Assembly (NCBI RefSeq): GCF_000022025.1
Contig: NC_011886.1
Span: 1,240,097-1,304,096, forward strand
DNA: 64,000 bases
From: Pseudarthrobacter chlorophenolicus A6
Lineage (GTDB): Bacteria > Actinomycetota > Actinomycetes > Actinomycetales > Micrococcaceae
Direction of reading: 5' to 3'
Shown: positions 42,325 to 53,511 of the stretch, in pieces
Layout: the number at the start of each line of letters is the position of its first letter
How positions within the stretch are numbered: the stretch's first letter is position 1
Translations under genes and position numbers: made by a program
The notes under the pieces: model-generated
The model's input: only the letters and a program-made list of their open reading frames with translations
The model's database searches: none
What the model was told of the DNA's origin: nothing

Positions 42325-44010
42325 GTGAGCTTCACGCAGCATGAGCGCGTATCCATTGACCGTGTACCCATCCGCCGGGCCCTGATCTCGGTTTACGACA
42401 AGACCGGCTTGGAGGAGCTCGCCACAGGCCTGCACGCAGCGGGTGTGAAGCTGGTCTCCACCGGTTCCACCGCGAAGAAGATCGCTGCAGCGGGCATCCC
42501 GGTGCAGGAGGTTGAGGAAGTCACCGGTTCCCCGGAGATGCTGGACGGCCGCGTCAAGACGCTGCACCCCCGCGTCCACGGCGGCATCCTGGCGGACCGC
42601 CGCGTCCCCGCCCACATGGAGACGCTCGAAAGCATGGACATCGAGGCCTTCGACCTGGTGGTGGTGAACCTCTACCCGTTCGTGGAGACCGTCAAGTCCG
42701 GTGCCGCGCAGGACGACGTCGTTGAGCAGATCGACATCGGAGGCCCCGCCATGGTGCGCTCGGCCGCGAAGAACCATGCCGCCGTCGCCATCGTGGTGGA
42801 CCCGTCCTTCTACGGTCAGGTAGTCACCGCAGCCGCTGAAGGCGGTTTCGACCTGAAGACCCGCCGCCGCCTCGCGGCCAAGGCGTTCGCGCACACGGCC
42901 TCCTACGACAACGCCGTGGCCACTTGGACTGCCAGCCAGTTCCTGGACGAAGACGGCGACGGCATCATCGACTGGCCTGCCTACGCCGGCATGTCCCTGG
43001 AACGCTCTGAAGTGCTGCGTTACGGCGAGAACCCGCATCAGCAGGCGGCGCTCTACGTGGACAAGGCCGCCCCGGTGGGCATCGCCCAGGCAGACCAGCT
43101 GCACGGCAAGGCCATGAGCTACAACAATTTCGTTGATGCCGACGCCGCCCTCCGCGCCGCCTTCGATTTCAGTGAGCCGGCCGTGGCCATCATCAAGCAC
43201 GCCAACCCGTGCGGCGTTGCCGTCGGCTCGGCAGGCGCCGCGGACCCCATCGCCGACGCCCACGCCAAGGCCCACGCCTGCGACCCCGTGTCCGCGTTCG
43301 GCGGAGTTATCGCAGCCAACCGTCCGGTCACGGCGGCCATGGCCAACACCGTCAAGGACATCTTCACCGAGGTTGTCATCGCGCCCGGTTTCGAGCCCGA
43401 GGCCGTGGAGATCCTCTCCAAGAAGAAGAACATCCGGCTGCTTTCCCTGCCTGAGGGCTACGGCCGCTACCCCACGGAGTTCCGCCAGGTTTCCGGCGGC
43501 ATGCTGGTCCAGGTCAGCGACAAGGTGGACGCCGACGGCGACAACCCCGCCAACTGGACGCTGGCCGCGGGCGAAGCCGCCGATGAGAAGACCCTCGCGG
43601 ACCTCGCCTTCGCCTGGACCGCCTGCCGTGCAGCAAAGTCCAACGCCATCCTCCTCGCGGACAACGGTGCAGCTGTGGGCATCGGCATGGGCCAGGTCAA
43701 CCGCCTCGATTCCTGCAAGCTGGCCGTGGAACGCGCCAACACGCTGGGCCTCCAGGTGGAGTCCGACGTCGATGGCGCCGGCGGTGCCACGAACGCCAGC
43801 GGTGCCGGCGCACCGCAGCGTGCCCAGGGCGCCGTGGCAGCATCGGATGCCTTCTTCCCGTTCGCTGACGGACTGCAGATCCTGATCGACGCCGGCGTCC
43901 GCGCCGTCGTGCAGCCCGGCGGATCCGTCCGGGACGAGGAAGTCATCGCTGCGGCCAACGCCGCCGGCATCTCCATGTACTTCACCGGAGCGCGCCACTT
44001 CTTCCACTGA
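42325..44010 (+). CDS. purH: Bifunctional AICAR transformylase/IMP cyclohydrolase
   Basis: The 561-residue enzyme performs the last two steps of IMP synthesis. The N-terminal MGS-like cyclohydrolase domain (residues 10-150) shows [43 protein letters not shown] and NLYPFVETV. The transformylase domain contains [25 protein letters not shown], the SAFGG segment and [12 protein letters not shown]. It is slightly longer than the E. coli protein because of an Ala/Gly-rich insert near residue 490 ([21 protein letters not shown]). GTG 42325 follows GGAG. It is part of the purine cluster with purN. Confidence 0.96.
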   Translation: MSFTQHERVSIDRVPIRRALISVYDKTGLEELATGLHAAGVKLVSTGSTAKKIAAAGIPVQEVEEVTGSPEMLDGRVKTLHPRVHGGILADRRVPAHMETLESMDIEAFDLVVVNLYPFVETVKSGAAQDDVVEQIDIGGPAMVRSAAKNHAAVAIVVDPSFYGQVVTAAAEGGFDLKTRRRLAAKAFAHTASYDNAVATWTASQFLDEDGDGIIDWPAYAGMSLERSEVLRYGENPHQQAALYVDKAAPVGIAQADQLHGKAMSYNNFVDADAALRAAFDFSEPAVAIIKHANPCGVAVGSAGAADPIADAHAKAHACDPVSAFGGVIAANRPVTAAMANTVKDIFTEVVIAPGFEPEAVEILSKKKNIRLLSLPEGYGRYPTEFRQVSGGMLVQVSDKVDADGDNPANWTLAAGEAADEKTLADLAFAWTACRAAKSNAILLADNGAAVGIGMGQVNRLDSCKLAVERANTLGLQVESDVDGAGGATNASGAGAPQRAQGAVAASDAFFPFADGLQILIDAGVRAVVQPGGSVRDEEVIAAANAAGISMYFTGARHFFH

Positions 44011-44028
44011 GCGGCTGCTTAAACGAAC

Positions 44029-44066
44029 GACGGCGCCCGTTCCCTTTGCAGGGGACGGGCGCCGTC
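44029..44066. terminator. Bidirectional terminator between purH and the protease unit
   Basis: GACGGCGCCCGT (44029-44040) pairs with ACGGGCGCCGTC (44055-44066), with CCC/GGG extending inward. GTTGTTT on the right and AAACGAAC on the left supply U-tracts for both directions. Confidence 0.85.
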
Positions 44067-44079
44067 GATCGTTGTTTCC

Positions 44080-44256
44080 TTAGTCCCGGGCGTCCGGCTG
44101 CGGAGCCTCTTCCGGTTCCGGCTGCAGCACCAGTTCCCGGGGCTTGGCCTCCGCCATCCGTTTATCGGTCCAGTACTCGAGGATTTCCTCGTGCGTCTCG
44201 GTCACCTCGATGTGGGCAACGCCTTCTCTCGGTTCTTTGCTAGGACTCTGAGGCAT
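44080..44256 (-). CDS. 58-aa protein sharing a YWTxxRMxxAxP motif with the adjacent protease
   Basis: ATG 44256 opens a 58-codon frame whose first 17 bases overlap the end of the serine protease gene on the same strand. The product starts MPQSPSKEPREGVAHIEV and includes EEILEYWTDKRMAEAKP, then an acidic Pro/Glu-rich end. YWTxxRMxxAxP also occurs in the protease pro-region (YWTAERMQKALP). It has no signal peptide. The overlap implies translational coupling. The strict match, the overlap and the terminator just after its stop support a real gene. A propeptide-like inhibitor or chaperone is possible. Confidence 0.6.
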   Translation of the reverse strand: MPQSPSKEPREGVAHIEVTETHEEILEYWTDKRMAEAKPRELVLQPEPEEAPQPDARD

Positions 44257-45205
44257 CGTTGTATACGCTTTCGATGGCCTCGCCCCAGTAGGGTCCGTAC
44301 ATGACCTTGGAGCCGCTGTAGCCGTAGCTGTTGATCGAGTTCTGCAGGCCGCCGGAGCCGGACCCGATGAACCACGGGCCGCCGGAGGAGCCGCTGGTCA
44401 TGTCGCAGGGAATGCCTTGGGTGCCGAAGGCGGGGTTGATGGTGTCGGGGCTGGCCGTCCCGGCGCAGCTCTTGAGGGTCAGGCCGGTGAACGGTTTGTC
44501 CGCCGGGTACCCGAAGGACGTGTAGAACAGTCCACGTTCCTGGTTGAAGGCCACACCGGAACCGCCCACAACGTCGGTGAGCAATTCGCCGTTGAGGGGG
44601 TCCATGACAGCGAAGGCGGTGTCGTAGGCGATGTTGCCGGAGGAACTCCACTCCTCAGTCGTGAAGAGATCCCTTGCGGTCCACTTGCCGTACGGTGCCT
44701 TGCCGTTGTCGTAGGCGGGAACGAACGTAAAGTTCGTGGCTTCCTGGCCGGGTCCACCAATCACGCAATGCCCAGCTGTGGACACAGTGCTCTTGTTTTC
44801 GGAGGTCACGGCGTTGCCGGAGCACACATAGTTGGCGCCGCCCATGCTGAAGAACACCTTGCCGATGTGGTCTACGGACGTGGTGCTTGTGGCTTTGCCT
44901 TTGCTTGCCTTAACTTTGGCGTTCTTGCCACGTTCCACGGACGCCGGGTTGGCGTTGTTTCCGCGGTCGATGGCCTTTGCCGCAAGGACATCACCGGGGA
45001 GTGCCTTCTGCATTCGCTCGGCCGTCCAGTAGTCGGCGGCCCCGGCACTGTTCGCGGCCAGGCGCACGATGGAGGGAACGGCCTTCTCGTCTGAGGGCGA
45101 TGGGGAGGCCGGCGCGGCGGAGGCGCCGCCGGCGGTGGTCAGAGCCAGAACGGCTGCGGCGGAGAAGCTCAGGAAGCCGGAAGCCAGGGACCGGGTGCGT
45201 GTCAT
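44240..45205 (-). CDS. Secreted trypsin-like serine protease
   Basis: The 321-residue protein has a Sec signal peptide (cleavage after GASA near residue 30), a pro-region with YWTAERMQKALP (59-70) and a chymotrypsin-fold domain. The catalytic residues are H146 in STAGHC, D195 in YDTAFAV and S274 in SGSSGGP. Paired cysteines (C128/C147 and C247/C267) suggest two disulphides. It should act outside the cell as an endopeptidase, in the group of Streptomyces-type glutamyl or trypsin-like proteases. AGGAC precedes the ATG. It is co-transcribed with the 58-residue ORF that overlaps its 3' end. Confidence 0.92.
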   Translation of the reverse strand: MTRTRSLASGFLSFSAAAVLALTTAGGASAAPASPSPSDEKAVPSIVRLAANSAGAADYWTAERMQKALPGDVLAAKAIDRGNNANPASVERGKNAKVKASKGKATSTTSVDHIGKVFFSMGGANYVCSGNAVTSENKSTVSTAGHCVIGGPGQEATNFTFVPAYDNGKAPYGKWTARDLFTTEEWSSSGNIAYDTAFAVMDPLNGELLTDVVGGSGVAFNQERGLFYTSFGYPADKPFTGLTLKSCAGTASPDTINPAFGTQGIPCDMTSGSSGGPWFIGSGSGGLQNSINSYGYSGSKVMYGPYWGEAIESVYNDASES

Positions 45206-47758
<2,553 letters not shown>

Positions 47759-47784
47759 CGGAAGGCTGCTGCGGCAGTCTCACT

Positions 47785-47827
47785 AAAGAGGCGGTGCCCC
47801 GGACCTGTTCCGGGGCACCGCCTCTTT
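47785..47827. terminator. Perfect 19-bp bidirectional terminator after icd
   Basis: The arms 47785-47803 and 47809-47827 are fully complementary, starting AAAGAGGCGG and ending CCGCCTCTTT, around CCTGT. TCTT follows on the plus strand, and the arm's own AAAG gives a U-tract leftward. Confidence 0.95.
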
Positions 47828-47899
47828 CTTGTGCCGCTTACAAAGTGGAGATCAGCGCAAAACGTCCCTTCCGGCGTCGTACGCTGCGTCGGTGGGCCG

Positions 47900-48382
47900 C
47901 TATCCGCTGCCTTTGCCCTTGCCCTGGTTGTCCTTCTTTCCGGTGTTCTCACCTGAGGGCTGCACGGTTGACGGCGCGGGGGCTTCCTGGGCGGGCGGGG
48001 TTTGCTGGGCCGCTTGTTCGGCCGCCTGCCGGGCTTCCTCTTCGGCGCGGGCTTTAGCCTGTTCGGTCTTGGCGATGGCGTCGGTCAGGTCGGCGCGGAC
48101 TGCGGCGGCAATGGTGGTAATGCTGCGGCGGCGTTCGTCAGAGATGCCGCCCTTCGATTGCGCGTTCCCGAGTTCGGCTTCGAGGCCTTCCAGCGCCCTG
48201 AGGGCGGTGGCGGGATCGTTCTGCGCTGACGCCTGCGTTACCTCAAGCACCCGTGCCTGCAACTGCCTGGCGGCATCGCGCTGGAGTCCCGTTTCGCCGG
48301 TCCCGCAGCCGGCGAGCAATCCGGCGGCCAGCAGCGCCGCGGACCAGCGGGCGGCCAGCGCCCCGTGCTTTCCACCGGTCAC
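47900..48382 (-). CDS. Lipoprotein coupled to a Ser/Thr kinase
   Basis: The 160-residue product has a short signal peptide and the lipobox LAGC (near residues 23-26). The mature part is mainly one long helix (about 35-130; LQRDAARQLQARVLEVTQ, TLLRALEGLEAELG-like repeats, then AKARAEEEARQAAEQ) followed by a disordered Pro/Gln tail ending KGKGKGSG. The GTG start overlaps the kinase stop as GTGA, so the two are translationally coupled. It is probably a surface or envelope partner or sensor for the membrane kinase; I do not recognise a family. Confidence 0.8.
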   Translation of the reverse strand: MTGGKHGALAARWSAALLAAGLLAGCGTGETGLQRDAARQLQARVLEVTQASAQNDPATALRALEGLEAELGNAQSKGGISDERRRSITTIAAAVRADLTDAIAKTEQAKARAEEEARQAAEQAAQQTPPAQEAPAPSTVQPSGENTGKKDNQGKGKGSG

Positions 48383-49569
48383 GGGTCAACGCTCTTCTGC
48401 AATTCCTTCAAGTGATCGCCGAGTTCCCCGGTGACCGTGGGATACGGCACGACGTCGGCCGGAGACTGGGTGGAGAGGGGCAGGATCACCGCGGCCACCG
48501 CAGCCGCCACCACAATGAGCGTGAGGATCACGCCGAGCCAGAATCGCTTGGTGCGGGCCTGCGGATGGAGGTTCCTGGCCTCAGGTTCGCGGGTTTGGGG
48601 CGACGCTGCCGCTTCCCGGAGTTCGTCCACGGACTCTTCAGCGGTGATCGACGGCGGGTGGAACGGCATGGCCGGCAGTACCCGCGTGGTTTCGGGTGCC
48701 AGTTCGCCGGGTGTGGAGGCGGGTGAGACGAGGGCCTGGCGCAGTGCGGTCTCGATGTCCGCGGCGGACGGGCGTTCCAGCGGTTCGATGGCGGTCATCG
48801 AGCGGAGGAGCTGCGCCCACTCGGTGGGGAGGTCGTCAGGGATTTCGGGTGCCCGGTGCAGCCGGGCGACGGCGGACTCCACGGCGCCGCCGGGGTATTC
48901 GACAGTGCCCTTGATGCATTCAATCAGCACCAGGCCGAACGAATAGATGTCCGTGGCGGCGGAGAGCGGCTGGCCCAGCGCCTGTTCGGGGCTGAGGTAG
49001 GCGGCAGTGCCCACCATGGTTCCGGTGGTGGTCAGACGGGTGGAGTCAGCGATCCGCGCAATTCCGAAGTCGGTGAGCTTGGGGCGGAGGGGTTCGCCGG
49101 GGCGGATCTGGACCAGCAGGATATTGGCGGGTTTGATGTCGCGGTGGATCACGCCCAGCCCATGGACGTAGGCCAAGGCGTCTGCGATTCCGGCGCCGAT
49201 GACTGCCAGTTCTTCCAGCGGGACACGGCTGTGGCGGATGCGGCCGCGGAGGTCCTGGCCCTCCACGAGCTCCATGGTGAGGAACGGCCGTGGCTCGTCC
49301 GGGATCCGGGTATCGATGCCGGCATCGAAAAGCGTGACGAGGCCGGGATGATTCAAGGTGGCCAGAAGCTTGATTTCCGCTTCCTGGCGTTTCAGTTCTT
49401 CGGTGTCCGGGGCCTGCGGGGCGAAGAGCTTAAGGGCCACGTCCCGGCCCAGGTTCTCGTCCCGGGCGCTGTACACAGAAGACATTCCCCCGCGGCCGAT
49501 GACCTCATTCAACCGGTAGCGACCGCCGACAATCTCGTTCGTGGTGGAGCTGGGCGATTCCGCCACCAT
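48379..49569 (-). CDS. Eukaryotic-like Ser/Thr protein kinase with C-terminal membrane helix
   Basis: The 396-residue protein has a full Hanks kinase domain (residues 15-270): glycine loop VIGRGGMSSVY, the Lys in VALKLF, catalytic HRDIKPANIL, metal-binding DFG (LTDFGIAR) and the GTAAYLSPEQ substrate loop. A juxtamembrane linker leads to one membrane helix at about 345-365 (WLGVILTLIVVAAAVAAVIL) and only a short outer tail without PASTA repeats. The overlapping downstream lipoprotein may provide the outer domain. The substrate is unknown. GTG or ATG near 49569 is the start; a weak GGGAGGG lies upstream. Confidence 0.93.
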   Translation of the reverse strand: MVAESPSSTTNEIVGGRYRLNEVIGRGGMSSVYSARDENLGRDVALKLFAPQAPDTEELKRQEAEIKLLATLNHPGLVTLFDAGIDTRIPDEPRPFLTMELVEGQDLRGRIRHSRVPLEELAVIGAGIADALAYVHGLGVIHRDIKPANILLVQIRPGEPLRPKLTDFGIARIADSTRLTTTGTMVGTAAYLSPEQALGQPLSAATDIYSFGLVLIECIKGTVEYPGGAVESAVARLHRAPEIPDDLPTEWAQLLRSMTAIEPLERPSAADIETALRQALVSPASTPGELAPETTRVLPAMPFHPPSITAEESVDELREAAASPQTREPEARNLHPQARTKRFWLGVILTLIVVAAAVAAVILPLSTQSPADVVPYPTVTGELGDHLKELQKSVDP

Positions 49570-49672
49570 GTCCCGTCCCTCCCGGTGCGATGCGGCAATG
49601 TCGTACTCAAATCATACCGGCGGAGGGGCGGCCCGGCGATTGACCTCGGGCTTCGCGGCGCACACGCCGAGG

Positions 49673-49742
49673 GTCTGGCGGCGGAACTCCAGCATCCGCC
49701 GCCAGACCATCGGCCACAAGGACATGTGTGCTGATGACATGT
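49673..49742. promoter_or_regulatory. Hairpin and paired ACATGT sites upstream of the kinase
   Basis: The 301-bp gap between the LAxTG gene and the kinase has no convincing ORF. GTCTGGCGGCGGA (49673-49685) and TCCGCCGCCAGAC (49695-49707) form a perfect 13-bp hairpin, a likely terminator for the leftward LAxTG gene. ACATGT occurs twice (49722-49727 and 49737-49742), nine bases apart, a possible operator for the kinase. Confidence 0.5.
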
Positions 49743-49870
49743 TTTGAGTCATTTTCTGTTGCTGTGTCTTGGTCCTCCTTCCCCGCGGCCCGTGGAGTGC
49801 TGCCGCTTCGGGCGCGATTCACGGACGCTTTCCCTCTTGGTTCAGGGGGAATGCAGCGCAGGAGCGTCTA

Positions 49871-51055
49871 TCAGGAAGTCCTGCGCTTGCGGAGCACCAG
49901 GACCCCGGCGGCCAGGAGCAGCAGGGCCAGCGGGACGAGGGAGCCGTCCAGGCCGGTGTTGGCCAAGGCGGCCGCACCTCCGCGGGCGGGAGCGCTTCGC
50001 GGTGCGGTGTCGGCAGTGATGACGCCACTGACTGCTGTTGAACCGGCGGGAGCTGCGGAGATGGGGTTGGTTCCGGCCGTGACTGTACCCGTGATGCCGG
50101 CGCCGTTGTCCATACCGTTGCCGGGACCTGCGCCGTTGCCGGGGTTTTCAGTCCCCGGGGTGCTTGTTCCGGGATCCACGGTGCCAACGCCGCCCGTATC
50201 GCCGTCGCCGGGGTTCTCCGTGCCGGGTGTACCGGTGCCGGGGTTCTCAGCGCCCGGCGTCTCCGCACCGATGCCAAGGTCCACTCCCAGGTCAATACCG
50301 GCATCCACTCCACCGGTGTTGCCGAGGCCAAGGTTCGCGTCCGCATCGACGCTGGCGGTGAGGCCGTCGTTGGCACCGTTGGTGCCGGTGACGCCGCCGA
50401 GGTCCACGGTTGCGTCGGCATCAAGAGCAACGTCAGCGGTGTTGCCGTCCGTCGTTCCGGTGTTGCCGAGGCCGAGGTTGGCGTCTGCTTCGACGACGGT
50501 GGTGAGGCCGTCGTTGGTTCCGGTGACGCCGCCGAGGTCCACAACAGCATCTGCGGCGACGGCCACATCAGCTGTGTTGCCGTCCGTGGTTGCGGTGTTG
50601 CCGAGGCCAAGGTTCACGTCCGCATCGACGACGGCGGCTACGCCGTCGTTGGTGGCACTGTTGGTGCCGGTGACGCCGCTGACGTCCGCAACAACATCTG
50701 CGGCGACAGCTACATCGGCCGCCGTGGCCTCGGGAGCGGTGCTGCCGCTCCCGAGGCCCAGGCCGACTTCGCCGGCCGCAGCAAGCCCGCTGCCAGCTTC
50801 AGTGGTGTTGTCTCCGGCGTTCAGTGCAACGTCCACTACGGTGGCGACGCCCGTTGAGTCGGACGGCGTTGGGTCACCCAGCAGGCCCAACGACGTCGTA
50901 TCAGCGGACGCCGCCGCCGAGATCAAGGCGGATGCGGAAAGATCCGATCCGGTGGTGTTGGTGGTGTCTGCCGCGTTCGCTGCAGTGCAGCCGAATGCCA
51001 GCAGTCCACCGGCAAAGAGGGTGCCAAGCAGCCCCCTGCGAAGGTTGGAACTCAT
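49871..51055 (-). CDS. LAxTG cell-wall-anchored repeat protein
   Basis: The 394-residue protein has a Sec signal peptide ending AANA. The middle (about residues 105-265) contains three imperfect repeats of about 40 residues built on ADVAVAADAVVDLGGVTGTN and DANLGLGNTGTTDGN. A Gly/Thr/Pro-rich stretch (GTGTPGTENPGDGDTG) follows. The C-terminus is a sortase signal: LANTG (364-368), a hydrophobic helix and RKRRTS. The LAxTG form is what class E sortases of high-GC actinobacteria recognise. AGGAG precedes the ATG. It is probably a surface structural protein like small chaplin-like or spacer proteins. Confidence 0.85.
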   Translation of the reverse strand: MSSNLRRGLLGTLFAGGLLAFGCTAANAADTTNTTGSDLSASALISAAASADTTSLGLLGDPTPSDSTGVATVVDVALNAGDNTTEAGSGLAAAGEVGLGLGSGSTAPEATAADVAVAADVVADVSGVTGTNSATNDGVAAVVDADVNLGLGNTATTDGNTADVAVAADAVVDLGGVTGTNDGLTTVVEADANLGLGNTGTTDGNTADVALDADATVDLGGVTGTNGANDGLTASVDADANLGLGNTGGVDAGIDLGVDLGIGAETPGAENPGTGTPGTENPGDGDTGGVGTVDPGTSTPGTENPGNGAGPGNGMDNGAGITGTVTAGTNPISAAPAGSTAVSGVITADTAPRSAPARGGAAALANTGLDGSLVPLALLLLAAGVLVLRKRRTS

Positions 51056-51144
51056 GATGGTTTCTCCTGAAGAAGTTGAAGAAGGGCGCTGATGCAGCTG
51101 CCCATGTGGCCGCGTGCTGCCGCGAAAGGGCAGCCGGGACTCAA

Positions 51145-52152
51145 CTAGTCAGGCGAAGAACCGGGGTCGAAGGACACCGGCGCGGGGGTATGCTCACGGT
51201 CATCCCGGGCCAGGACGGCGCGGGAGAGGAGATGATCAAAGTCGTAGGCGCTCAGCCAGGCGGCGGAACCGAAGGCGGGGGAAGCAGGCCCACCACTGCC
51301 AGTGCCGGTGCCCGGAACAGCAGGGGACTGAGCCGGCTGCTGCACGGGGTTATCAGTGGCCGGCTCGCCGCCACCCGAGTGGTGCGCAGCAGGCTCGATA
51401 CCGGCCGTTTCAGCAAGGAACGCCGAACCAAAGCCCGGAATGGCGGATAAAGCCGGCGCCTCGATGTTCACCGCAGCTATCCGGGCCGGTCCGGCAGCGC
51501 CGAACGTTTCTGACTCCACTGCAACGGCGGCACCCTGCGCGGGCTCAACCACACCGTTGCCCGCTGCCGGTACCGGTTCGGAGGCCGGCAGTTCGTCCAG
51601 CGGCACGGTTCCGGAGAGATCGGGAAGCGGAAGCGGAAGCGGGTCGGAGCCGGTCACGAGGCCCGACACCGGGACCAGCACCGGTTCAAGCACGGGGACG
51701 GCCTCCGCGACCGGCGGAACGGCAGCTTCAACGAGGGCCGCAGTAGTCCTGTCCGCGGCCTCAACGATGGGCACTGCAACGGCAGACACCGTGCCTGCTG
51801 GAACCACTTGGCTCACTACGGGTACTGAAGAAACCAGGTTGTCCGCCACAACCAAAAGCTGGCTGGCCACCGGCTGCAGCAGTCCGGACGGCCGGGCGGG
51901 GACAGGAGCGGGGGCCGGAGTTACAGCGGTAGTCGAGGTCTGCGAATCCGTTGGAACAGTGCCGGCCACCTTGCCTGCCACCGACGAAGCGGACGACGCC
52001 ACGGAGGTCGTCACCCCGCCCAGGAGGGAAGAAGTCTCAGAAAGGGTGTCGGCAGACGCCGCGGTGGATGACAACGTCAACCAGCCGATGGCCGCGGCTC
52101 CGGCAAGCAACAGGGTACGCATGGCACTCCACGGCGAATGTGCATCAGCCAT
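51145..52152 (-). CDS. Secreted Val/Pro/Ala-rich protein, function unknown
   Basis: The product has about 335 residues and a Sec signal peptide ending TAASA (near residue 35). The mature chain is low complexity, rich in Val, Pro, Ala and Ser with repeats of the type VPVLEPVLVPVSGLV, and is probably extended or disordered. The last 60 residues (AWLSAYDFDHLLSRAVLARDDRE) are more ordered. It has no sortase signal or membrane anchor. It sits 89 bases upstream of the LAxTG gene on the same strand and could be co-transcribed as a second envelope protein. ATG 52152 is taken; a GTG nine bases earlier is possible. Confidence 0.7.
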   Translation of the reverse strand: MADAHSPWSAMRTLLLAGAAAIGWLTLSSTAASADTLSETSSLLGGVTTSVASSASSVAGKVAGTVPTDSQTSTTAVTPAPAPVPARPSGLLQPVASQLLVVADNLVSSVPVVSQVVPAGTVSAVAVPIVEAADRTTAALVEAAVPPVAEAVPVLEPVLVPVSGLVTGSDPLPLPLPDLSGTVPLDELPASEPVPAAGNGVVEPAQGAAVAVESETFGAAGPARIAAVNIEAPALSAIPGFGSAFLAETAGIEPAAHHSGGGEPATDNPVQQPAQSPAVPGTGTGSGGPASPAFGSAAWLSAYDFDHLLSRAVLARDDREHTPAPVSFDPGSSPD

Positions 52153-52335
52153 GAGTACCACCCCCAGTACCGTGAGAAAACGACGATGGCAGAATCCTAA
52201 GACTGCTTATCGTCGAACGTCTAGGGGCCAATTAAAAGAATGTGACAGAGATTGATGCCGCCTGCTATAAAGCGTCGCAATTCTCGGCCGATACTGTCAC
52301 GTCAATGACGACGTAATTTTCGAATCGCCGGCACT

Positions 52336-53409
52336 TCAGCGATGCCTGTCATTCGGGTAGCTGACGCCCAGCTGGGCCCGTACGCCGTCAAAGAGGCGCA
52401 TCGTATTCAACGAATCCTCCAGCGGCATCACCGGACTTTCCGCTATGCCCTGCTGGATGCAGCGGGTCACTTCGCGCAGTTCGTAGGTGTAGCCCTTGCC
52501 TACGACGTCGAACGTTTCAGTCCGCCGCTCGTCCCACCCTGTGGCCACAGTCAGCTCGCGGGGGTTGTTGATCGATCCGGCACTTTGGAGGAAGCCGCGG
52601 CTTCCGGCGACGGTTGCCGTGCGCGGTCCGTGTGCCAAAAGCGATGAGGTGAGTTGGACCTGGGCGCCGTGGTGGTAGCCGAGCGTCAGGGCGTTCTGGG
52701 CATCCACGCCGTCGTCGTTCACATGCCCCGTGGCGCTCACTGTTTGGGGAAACCCGAGCGTTCCCAGCGCCCAGAGCAGGGGGTAGACGGTGAGGTCGAG
52801 CAGCGCCCCGCCGCCGTCCTGCCGTGCCCACAGCCGGGCAGTGGGGGAGTACGGTGCGGGGAAACCCAAATCGGCGGTGACCCAGTGGATGTCGCCCAAT
52901 TCACCGGATGCGGCAATTTCAAAGGCACGCTGCATGCCGGGCAGGAAGCGGCTCCAGACCGCCTCCATCAGGAACAGATTGCGGCTGCGGGCAGCTTCGA
53001 TCAGTTCGGCCGCTTCCCTGGCGTTGATGGTGAAGGCCTTCTCGCACAGGACGTGCTTTCCCGCCTGAAGTGCAGCCAGGACGATCTCATGGTGCTGCGC
53101 ATGAGGGGTGGCGACGTAGACGACGTCCACTGCGTCATCGGCGAGCAGGCGCTGGTAGCCGTGCACGCCGTCGTGGTCTCCGTACGCTTTACCCACGCCG
53201 TAGGCGGCAGCGAAAGCGTCCGCCGTCGCTTGCCCCCGTGAGCTGACGGCGTGCAGTTCGGCATCTGCCAGCAGGATCAGGTCCTGCGCCACGGATTTGG
53301 CGATGCCACCGGTGGCGATGATTCCCCAGCGGAGGGGCGCTCCGGTGGCCGAGCGGGGGTCCGTGTCGGCCTGGCTGGACAACCATGGTGTGGCAATGGG
53401 GGCGGTCAT
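52336..53409 (-). CDS. Gfo/Idh/MocA-family oxidoreductase
   Basis: The 357-residue enzyme has an N-terminal Rossmann domain (WGIIATGGIAKSVAQDL, ELHAVSSRG, VVYVATPHAQHHEIVLAALQAGKHVLCEKAF, where EK is the family's catalytic Lys) and a C-terminal alpha/beta substrate domain (GGGALLDLTVYPLLWALG). Members reduce or oxidise sugars, inositols or trans-dihydrodiols with NAD(P). It resembles the dehydrogenase group including glucose-fructose oxidoreductase-like proteins, but the substrate is uncertain. It stands alone between secreted-protein genes and the ABC exporter. Confidence 0.9.
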   Translation of the reverse strand: MTAPIATPWLSSQADTDPRSATGAPLRWGIIATGGIAKSVAQDLILLADAELHAVSSRGQATADAFAAAYGVGKAYGDHDGVHGYQRLLADDAVDVVYVATPHAQHHEIVLAALQAGKHVLCEKAFTINAREAAELIEAARSRNLFLMEAVWSRFLPGMQRAFEIAASGELGDIHWVTADLGFPAPYSPTARLWARQDGGGALLDLTVYPLLWALGTLGFPQTVSATGHVNDDGVDAQNALTLGYHHGAQVQLTSSLLAHGPRTATVAGSRGFLQSAGSINNPRELTVATGWDERRTETFDVVGKGYTYELREVTRCIQQGIAESPVMPLEDSLNTMRLFDGVRAQLGVSYPNDRHR

Positions 53410-53474
53410 TCAGTCATCCTGCCACAGGACTGAAGGGGTGCAGGGGGATTGGTGCCCGTGGGTGCCGGGAGGGT

Positions 53475-53507
53475 GATGGGGAAGGCGCGACGCCGGCCCT
53501 CCCCATC
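53475..53507 (-). terminator. Hairpin after the MacB-like ABC operon
   Basis: GATGGGG (53475-53481) pairs with CCCCATC (53501-53507), with AGG/CCT continuing inward. It lies immediately past the leftward ATPase gene's stop at 53512. Confidence 0.6.
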
Positions 53508-53511
53508 GCTG

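Noticed and set aside
42184..44007. Very long open frame antisense to purH, continuous with the MFS gene frame
   Set aside because: It arises from GC-rich codon bias opposite purH, has no family resemblance, and the real MFS gene begins at 42183 with a strong ribosome site.
50290..50720. CRISPR-like direct repeats
   Set aside because: The repeats are in-frame protein repeats of the LAxTG protein, imperfect and without regular spacers or cas genes.
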